From contig JBANAY010000001.1 in NCBI GenBank assembly GCA_037952775.1, positions 3,038,001 through 3,102,000 on the forward strand: a stretch of 64,000 bases of DNA, read 5' to 3'. This stretch comes from Clonostachys chloroleuca (Eukaryota; Ascomycota; Sordariomycetes; Hypocreales; Bionectriaceae). Below are positions 57,701 through 64,000 of this stretch, in pieces. Below the pieces are notes generated by a model. It searched no databases. It had not been told where the DNA came from and worked only from the letters and a program-made list of their open reading frames with translations. The first letter of the stretch is position 1, and each line of letters opens with the position of its first letter. The position numbers and the translations under genes are program-made.

Positions 57701-59118
57701 CACCTCCACCCCTGGCCCCTCCTGGTTCTAGGCCGCCCTCTGTGCTCCAGCAGAGAATGCCAGCTGGCCCTGGCCAAGATGTGTATAGTTCAGCTCCAGC
57801 ACAGTCTGCACCACCAACACCCGCTGCCGCACCTCCTAGACCTCCAGAGCCTCGCAAGGCATCCAGCATTATGTCGCTATTGAACGATGACCCCCCGCCG
57901 ACCAAGCGCATGAGCGATGTTTCCGGGCAGTCTTCCAGGCCCTCGCCAACCCCTCCACCCCAGACATTGGGGCGACCTTCACCAAGAGATACCCCTCAAC
58001 CGGCACCCTTACGCCGAGAAGAACCTCCGTACTCTCCTTATGGCAGGCCGCAACCTGGACCAGCATCTGCTATGCCGCCTCTCAAGCCTACTTACGCGGC
58101 TTCGTCTCAACCACAAGCCTCGGGCGGCCCCCGTTCTGCGCTGGGCTTAGGCTCTGAGTCTCCAGCCTTAAGAGATCAAGATTACTATCGACAGCACGCA
58201 TACCCAGCTGGCCACCAACCCAGCGCAAGCAACTCTCCTCAGCTTCAGCATCGCTTTCAACCTTCAGGGCAGCCCCCAATGGGATATCAGGGTCAAGGCT
58301 ATCCTACATCGTATGGGTCAGCACCACCACCACATGCGTCTTCACCACCACCTCAGTATGGGGTACATAACTCAGCCTCCAGGGGAAGAGAGGTACCCCA
58401 AGGTGCCCGAGACTCATGGCCACCAGCTAGTCATCAGCCCCCTCCATCCAACTGGGCAACTCAAGGCCCAAAGAGCAGCCAACCACCTCCACCCCAGCAG
58501 TCATGGGCTCCTCAACACCCTGGCTCCTCGGGCGTCAATGGACCAACAAGCTCTTGGGCTACAGCTCCTCCGCCTCAGCAGGCGCACCATTCGACCGGTT
58601 TGAGAGACGAGCGCGGATCGCCAATGTACGCGTCCAGTGGGGTACCTCAACAACAACATCAAATGCAGGGCCGTTACGCTCCGCCCTCTTCCTCCAGAGG
58701 ACCAGACCCCGGCCCACCGTCATCGCAGTCTTATCCGCGATACGCATCTACTCCCGGCCCAGGACCCGGACCTCCACCGCCTCGAGAACTTCCCCCGCGA
58801 AGCTATACACCATCTCCCTATGATGGCCGCGGACCTCCGCCCTCACAAGGCCCTGGAGGGTATTCTGGGCCAGACCCGCGGGATTTGCAACTCCGAGATT
58901 CTCAGCACCGAGATCCTCGAGAATTGAGAGACCCTCGAGAGCTAAGAGACCCCCGAGACCTGAGAGAACTGAGAGACCCCCGAGACCTGAGAGACCCCCG
59001 AGACCTGAGAGATCCCCGAGAGCTAAGAGACCCCCGAGAGCTAAGAGACCCTCGGGATGTGGCACATGGTCTTCGACCCCACGAATACGACCGACGCATG
59101 GATCAGTATGGAAGGTGA
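51757..59118 (+). CDS. snt1: Snt1-like SANT-domain co-repressor, split start codon, one apparent frameshift
   Basis: Exons are ...51758, 51850-56544 and 56611-59118. The start codon is split: AT at 51757-51758, intron GTACGT...CTAAC...TTACTTAG, then G at 51850. The protein begins MASRYTRYDRRSLSPRDRS. Without it the first in-frame Met is about 210 codons further on. The N-terminus is RG/RGG- and RD/RE-rich. VAKE/SKEP-type degenerate repeats lie near 650-860. SANT 1 (about 1248-1294) is FTEQEVELFEKRYLEVPKQW with IAETIPHRDFGTCIQYYY. SANT 2 (about 1532-1580) is YWSVSESNDFPLLLRAFGSD with WAAIAAHMGSKT. The C-terminal third is Pro/Gln-rich. A run of five C (55576-55580) just before SANT 1 breaks the frame; one extra C gives LPPVNNFTEQE and 2401 residues. 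In yeast Snt1 is a subunit of the Set3 histone deacetylase complex and resembles NCoR/SMRT. Confidence 0.88.
51759..51849 (+). other. Intron interrupting the snt1 start codon
   Basis: 91 nt with donor GTACGT, branch CTAAC about 20 nt before acceptor TTACTTAG. It lies between the second and third bases of the ATG. The acceptor frame continues in phase with the long downstream frame for over 1200 codons. Confidence 0.75.
53800..54420 (+). repeat. Degenerate 15-bp-type repeat coding xxKEP/xxKES in snt1
   Basis: About 40 variants of a five-residue unit of the VAKEP, VVKEP, ASKEP or TKESS type run in tandem. Both DNA and protein are repetitive. Confidence 0.8.
56923..57002 (+). repeat. CAG-GCT-type hexamer repeat coding (Ala-Gln)n in snt1
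   Basis: Alternating Ala and Gln codons (with occasional Arg, His, Ile or Thr) form a six-base tandem repeat over about 13 units. It overlaps the Gln-rich low-complexity segment. Confidence 0.85.
57520..57616 (+). repeat. 15-bp minisatellite coding RHEPx in snt1
   Basis: About seven copies of a unit of the form AGGCACGAGCCACTC code RHEPP, RHEQP, RHEPL, RHEPL, RHEPL, RHESP and RHG. Copies differ by one or two bases. Confidence 0.9.
58905..59060 (+). repeat. 18-bp minisatellite coding RDPREL/RDPRDL in snt1
   Basis: Eight full 18-bp units plus one 9-bp half unit, near the C-terminus. DNA similarity between units is very high (GAGACCCCCGAGACCTGA type), which suggests recent expansion. Confidence 0.92.
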
Positions 59119-59859
59119 TTCCTGGGCCCGCGGATTGTCAATTGCCTACAGCATTGCTCTTTTGGTAATGATTTCGATATGCCTTTACTCCTATCCTTAT
59201 CATAAGCTTTTATTGGTTCTTTATTTTTTCTCTCTCCTGTAGAGTATAGTTTATAACAACGTTCGTCTATCGGTCGCGGCATGGCATGCACATATATACC
59301 CATGCTTTCTATGTAATGTTCAAATTGAGAGGTTGTACAGCAGTTTTCTACCGGGAGATGGCGCAAGGATCGAGGGTTCATTTGTCTTGGGCACACATAG
59401 CAGGTGATGATGACATTGGGCATTGCGGTTCTTCGCATTCATTCCAGGCAAATGGCAAATGGTATTTATCGAGTATTGGTATTCAAACGCATCTAGCTAT
59501 AGATAATTCTGCAACGAACATATACTTTTGGCCATATTATAGCGCTGTTGTAGCTCTTGGAAATCGATCTTGGATAAAAATACTAGTCCTTACGGAAGAA
59601 TTCGTTTGTGAGTTGAGGAAAAGTAAGACAATAAACAAATAGAAAGAATGAAAGAAGAGAACAAGTCTAGTAACGTAAATAGTCATAAATAAACACTCTT
59701 GGCGCCATGTGCTTGGTGGCGGATGCTTTCTGTTTAGCATGGAGCAAAGGGTTGCGGCTACAGGCGGCTAAGAGCTTGACGCGACCAATCCCCCACCTCA
59801 GCCGCGTTCCTTGTGGCAGGTCCATCAACGCCCGCCAACCAAACCTCGACAACTTCAAC
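59119..59859. other. Intergenic region, snt1 / dad1
   Basis: 741 bp holding the snt1 3' flank (AT-rich near 59205-59250) and the dad1 promoter. I see no other gene. Confidence 0.5.
59779..59784 (+). promoter_or_regulatory. MCB-like ACGCGA upstream of dad1
   Basis: One ACGCGA lies about 76-81 bp before the dad1 ATG. A single copy has modest weight; position and the mitotic function of the gene make it worth noting. Confidence 0.3.
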
Positions 59860-60360
59860 ATGGAGCCTCGCGAAAAGACGTATTTTGAGCAGCAGCGAGA
59901 GGCCCTCATTGGTGAGATTGCCATGGTTCGTGCTGGACCCTTCCGTCGGCCACCGTTTCTTCATGCCGCTAACCAACGAGCTTGCTAGAGCTTCGAGCAT
60001 GTGCTCGCCAACATCAACAAGCTGAACCGATCCCTCGAAGCCGTGATTGCGGTTCGTTGACCAAGCCCCTACCGCCCCTTCTCGTATTCTGCGGCTTGTA
60101 CCTCGTAATTTTTTGGACGCTGACTAGGATCTTGGGTGGGGGGACAGGTTGGCAATGAGTTCTCGTCGGTCGAGGCACTCTGGTCCCAGTTCGAGAATGT
60201 AATGGCAAAGGACGAGGACGGCCCCAGGGCAGGCGAGGGACAGCAGCGGCAGGAGGAAGAGAAGCATCACGACGACGACAACGACGACAGCCATCTGGAA
60301 GCGGAGCCGGCAGCTGAAGACGAGGATGAGGAAATGGACGAGGACATCACGATTAAATGA
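59860..60360 (+). CDS. dad1: DASH complex subunit Dad1
   Basis: Three exons, 59860-59925, 59989-60051 and 60148-60360, give 113 residues. All joins are phase 0. The conserved core is [19 protein letters not shown], then [20 protein letters not shown], then [20 protein letters not shown], which is diagnostic for Dad1. The C-terminal half is an acidic, disordered tail (Glu/Asp/His-rich), longer than in yeast. Family role: Dad1 is one of ten subunits of the DASH/Dam1 ring that couples kinetochores to microtubule ends. The two introns, in a coding region of 342 nt, fall within the conserved core. Both donors start GTTCGT, a less common form. Confidence 0.95.
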
Positions 60361-60988
60361 ACGACTACCATGACATGAAATATTTAAGACATCTCGATTC
60401 ACGCTACTTGAAAGGGCGAATCCAACCCAATGAAACGACATACATAATAAGGCGTGAACGAGGTCAGGAGAGAGTACGATCAACACGATTACTTGCCTCT
60501 TAGATGCGCAAGGTTATAGACGCGAAACGAAATCAGCTGTATTTCCTATCCCAATCCCTAATAAAGTGCAACGTAACACAACCATGATACTACAAAAGAA
60601 AAAGAATTCAAGAAGAACCTAAAACATATCCATCCGCATGCTCTGCCGGTTCGAGTACGACGCCCCAGATTATATCCCCTTTGAACCCGCTCTTGAAATT
60701 CAAAAGGCCGTCTCGACTCCCCGCAGACCAAAAGATCCCTTCCTATATACCCTCGTGTGTTCCTGGGCTCTTTTTGTTCCTCGAGATGCAATGCGCAGCA
60801 AAACCCTCTCCAAGAAACAAGGCATGCGCCAGGTTGTTCTAGTTCCGCCATAAAATAAGATAAAAAAATAAAAAAGGAGGAAGAAAAGGAGAAAAAAATC
60901 AGTCAGTCGTTTCATGCACTGGTCATTACAAGAGCGTCCCTCTGCCGCCGAAAGCCATCCCGTCGTGTGTGGCGGAGGCGAGCCCCCC
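60361..60988. other. Convergent 3' region, dad1 / rho4
   Basis: 628 bp between converging stop codons, AT-rich with A-tracts near 60857-60897. I see no gene. Confidence 0.5.
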
Positions 60989-61936
60989 TTAGAGAATGTG
61001 ACACTTTCGCTTCCTCCTCTTGGGCGCCCCTACCCCGGGAATCGACGACTTGCCCTCGCCGCTCTTGTGAGCTGACGAGGCGGTGTTGGCCTCGAGATTT
61101 TTGCGGTCGTTGGCCACGACAGTGAGAATGGCACGCTCAAAGATCTCGTCAACGCCGACCATCTCCCTGCTGCTGCACTCCATGTACTGGGCGCTCATTT
61201 TCTTGGCAACCGCCATACCCTGCTCGGTTGTGACTGGTGTGAGGCCTTGAGTCTTGAGCATCTCAATGCAGGTCTTCTTATAACGTAGGTCCGACTTGAG
61301 ACCAACGAGAATGAGCGGGGTATAAGGGCAGAAGTGAAGGACTTCAGGGTACCACTATTGAGGACAATGTTAGCTACTGTGGCTCTTCGGAATCGAGAAA
61401 CATGAGAGAGTACAAACCTTGTCTAGCACATTATCGAGGGAATTGGGGCAGTCGATGGCAAAGCAGACAAATATCAAATCGGTCTCAGGGTATGAAAGCG
61501 GCCGTAGGCGGTCGTATTCTTCTTGGCCGGCCGTATCCCACAGAGCAAGCTCTACAGTCTTCCCGTCAGGAGGGTGGACTGGGTACGTAATGTAGTTTTC
61601 GAAGACGGTAGGGACATATTTCTGTAGTTTAGCATTAGCAGATGTTCTCGTAATCCAAGTCTCCTAAGGATCCTGTCGACTCACCTCTGGGAAGTAGCCT
61701 TGGCTGTAGCTGATGAGCAAGCAAGTCTTTCCACACCCGCCATCTCCGACAACCACAATCTTCTTGGAATAAGTTGGAGGCTCCGTCGTGTGTGTCCCTG
61801 CTGATTCGCGCCCGCTGGATGAGCTGACTGTGGTGCTGACAGTTCCCTCGCTTGAGCGTGTGCGCTGGTCTCTGGAGTTGTGCTCCAGGCCACTGGGCTG
61901 GGCATAGTAAGAGTTGCGGTACTGATACGACGCCAT
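60989..61936 (-). CDS. rho4: Rho4 small GTPase
   Basis: Three exons on the minus strand, 61936-61685, 61621-61418 and 61354-60989, give 273 residues. A Ser/Thr-rich N-terminal extension of about 57 residues distinguishes Rho4 from other Rho proteins. The G1 motif is GDGGCGKT (64-71), switch I is [13 protein letters not shown], switch II is [19 protein letters not shown], and the G4 position reads GLKSD. The Rho insert region is [21 protein letters not shown] polybasic RRKRK precedes the C-terminal CHIL, a CAAX box ending in Leu and thus predicted to be geranylgeranylated for membrane attachment. In filamentous ascomycetes Rho4 controls septation and the actomyosin ring with a formin. It is divergent from elongin C. 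Confidence 0.95.
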
Positions 61937-63067
61937 TGTGAGGCGGATGGCTGATCGTGGGTTTGTCTCAGGCGTCAATCCTCTTCAAGAATGCTGGTCG
62001 CCCACGGTCGGTCAATGTGGCTGCTGCGGCCTGTCTCCTTCGTACACTGCTGGTGGCCTCCTGGGCGCTTTTAAAGAACAAAAAGGCAAGAAGATACCCG
62101 ATTGAACGTGTTAAGAATACAGAGGTTTGCGCCAACTCGAGGGCAATAGGTGAAGAATAATAGTTGCCAAGTCTGCGTCTAGTGGCGGAGCTGCAGCTGT
62201 TTAGGTCGGTTGAAAGAAATGTGTTCACATACGTGGACACAGCTAGATGCGAACAGAACACTTGGACTGCAGGTGGCAGATGCAAAGATGCAGGTTGGTT
62301 GATGCTGGAATGTAGAACGGGAGCCAGGCGTGGGAGTTTGGGATGGGTATAGCAGGTCATGCATGGCCCAGTGGGAGGTAAACACGTTGGCGAGGCAACG
62401 TCGAGTCCTGTGTCTCAGGACATTTTCGCTGCCCGCTTTTTCCTGTGCTTTGCACTGGGATCGGGGTGCATGGATGTCGTCAATGCGCTGGCGGATACCC
62501 TGTAGGCACGCTGTAGCAACGCCTGCAATGCGCTGCAGAGGCACCCGACGGCGGTAATCGCTCGCCACACAGCGCAAGCCTCCCCTCAAGCCCCACCCGA
62601 GTGCGGCGGTGAGGGCTGCCCTGTCTTATTGCCGATTACTATGCCAGACACGTCGCCAGTGTTGCCAGGCTCCCAGGCGGAGAAAAGTGTTTACGCGCCC
62701 GGCCCAGATTTTGCCGTCCCGCACGCAAATTAATTTGCAGCCAGCCTCAACCAACCTTTCTCTTTCCTTCTTCCACTCAACACTTCTCGCATCAGCCGTT
62801 GCAGTAGTGGAACCTTAGGCGCAGGTTCTGAAACTGTTGACTCGTGCATACAGAGAGCGCTGCAGCTCCCAAAGATCCAAAACAAGTGTGTGTGGAAAGC
62901 CGCAGAAGACAAGAGAGACCTCCGTGTCGGATTCCCAAGGCTGTCGATCGCGTTGAGCAAGCGCTTGACTCTCCAGCCAGTTTCAGTTTCTGTCCAGAGC
63001 CCCCTCGACTTCTCACTTGAGTTCCCGGGATTCCAGGCGTAAAGTTGCACACATATACACAACCGCA
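61937..63067. promoter_or_regulatory. Divergent intergenic region, rho4 / elongin C
   Basis: 1.13 kb between divergent starts. A CT-rich tract near 62740-62800 precedes the elongin C gene. I see no tRNA or other gene. Confidence 0.5.
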
Positions 63068-63777
63068 ATGGACGTCCAAGCTCCCAGCAAGTATGTTACG
63101 CTCATCTCGAGCGATGGATTCGAGTTTGTTGTTCTTCGGGAAGCTGCTATGGTCAGCCCTATAGTCAAGGGCATGCTGGACCCGAAGAGTATGTCACAAA
63201 GGCGGCTCGCCGTCTTGAGATAACCCATTAGGTCTACTATTCTATGCTTACACTTTGCCTTTCCTTGTACACAGGCCAATTTGCTGAGGCCAAACACGCA
63301 CGATGTGTCTTCCAGGAGATAAGGTTTGTCATTCCCTTGCTTATACATCCCACGCTTCACAACGCTTTACAACCCACGCACATCGACACATTAGGGACGC
63401 TTGGGATGATGACATTTGAGTTATTTCTCTTGACGGAACCCCGATAACCTGGCGTGTTCCGACTGATCACCCTCTACACTTGAACTGACCAACTTGCCTA
63501 TCCCTTCTCACTTTCGCCGCCTCCAAGCTCATACCAATATAAAGCTAACAAAGTTTTGATAGTTCTATTGTACTTGACAAAATTGTCGAGTATTTCCATT
63601 ACTGGTATCGCTACCGAAACAGCGAGGATGTGCCCGATATGGATATCCCTGTGGAAATCTGTCTGGAACTCCTTGCTGCTGCCGACTATCTTGGCCTGGA
63701 CCAGTAAGCGAAAACAAATATATTCGTCTGATCCCTTCGTTGCTGACAATCACAGTGTGAATTTGAACAGTAAATGA
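63068..63777 (+). CDS. elc1: Elongin C (Skp1-like adaptor)
   Basis: Exons are 63068-63188, 63275-63323, 63563-63703 and probably 63756-63777, giving 110 residues. The sequence is textbook elongin C: KYVTLISSDGFEFVVLREAA, SPIVKGMLDP, SQFAEAKHARCVFQEI, then VEYFHYWYRYRNSEDVPDMD and ELLAAADYLGLD. It is a BTB/POZ-fold adaptor that pairs with elongin A and cullin 3 in yeasts, for example in degradation of stalled RNA polymerase II. The last intron (GTAAGC...GCTGAC...CACAG, 52 nt) is consensus and yields an ending HVNLNSK. If it is not spliced, the protein stops at once as DQ (stop 63705-63707) with 104 residues. Intron 2 is 239 nt. Confidence 0.93.
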
Positions 63778-64000
63778 ACGAGATATGACTTTGAAACTCC
63801 ATTGGCGTTAGACGGTAGGGTACAATACGAGAATAAACACTGCAAAGTTCAACAACCTCATGTCGGGGACGACCAGCAGCATTCGGTCCGTCTTTATGGT
63901 GCTACCAACCACATAGCTATTCTTTCCCCAAATGTTTGACAGCAATCCTGCCTAAAACCACCCATTTCAGCATATGCGTTCTGCTCTTCAGTTCTTCCGT

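Noticed and set aside
1..64000. Bacterial-type features (operons, ribosome binding sites, CRISPR arrays, attachment sites)
   Set aside because: All genes are eukaryotic with spliceosomal introns. No regularly spaced repeat array was seen.

Overview
The window is nuclear DNA of a filamentous ascomycete, most likely a Sordariomycete and possibly Hypocreales. Every spliced gene has short introns (mostly 50-100 nt) with GTRNGT-type donors, CTAAC/CTGAC branch sites and YAG acceptors. The gene set (DASH subunit Dad1, Snt1, Asl1-like GH128, DUF3433 membrane protein, fungal Myb protein, Rho4) is fungal. I cannot name the species. I see no CRISPR array, prophage, transposase, secondary-metabolite core enzyme or viral gene, and no candidate for an undescribed multi-gene system. 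The content is mostly conserved housekeeping genes separated by long non-coding stretches.

Layout. 0-11 kb: mitochondrial GrpE (+), a 565-residue protein of unknown function (+), replication factor C large subunit (-), mitochondrial ribosomal protein L16 (+) and replication factor C subunit 5 (+). The two clamp-loader genes flank L16, and both promoters carry clustered ACGCG (MCB-like) motifs. 11-30 kb: a large DUF3433 membrane protein (+), tRNA-Asp (+), a secreted GH128 glucanase-like protein (+), a seven-helix membrane protein in about ten exons (-) and a membrane RING-H2 ubiquitin ligase (-). 30-42 kb: tubulin cofactor B (-), a 6.9-kb gene-poor stretch, a Myb-like protein (+) and a Trm9-type tRNA methyltransferase (-). 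43-51 kb: a divergent pair of NAD(P)-dependent oxidoreductases (Gfo/Idh/MocA - and aldo-keto reductase +), an unknown 223-residue protein (+) and deoxyhypusine synthase (-). 51-64 kb: a 2401-residue Snt1-like co-repressor (+), Dad1 (+), Rho4 GTPase (-) and elongin C (+).

Gene models were rebuilt by joining exons at consensus splice sites and checking that reading phase is preserved. Two unusual structures came out: a start codon split by an intron in the Snt1 gene, and a probable 3-nt microexon in the seven-helix gene. Five genes are open only if one base is missing from the given sequence, in four cases in a run of 5-6 identical bases. A sixth gene (Myb) gains a good start codon under the same assumption. 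Because each gene is otherwise intact and several are essential elsewhere, this looks like a systematic homopolymer-contraction error in the assembly rather than decay.

The genes do not form one pathway. Apparent functional links are Rfc1 with Rfc5 (same complex, similar promoter motifs), tubulin cofactor B and Dad1 (microtubule functions, but 29 kb apart), and possibly the divergent oxidoreductase pair.
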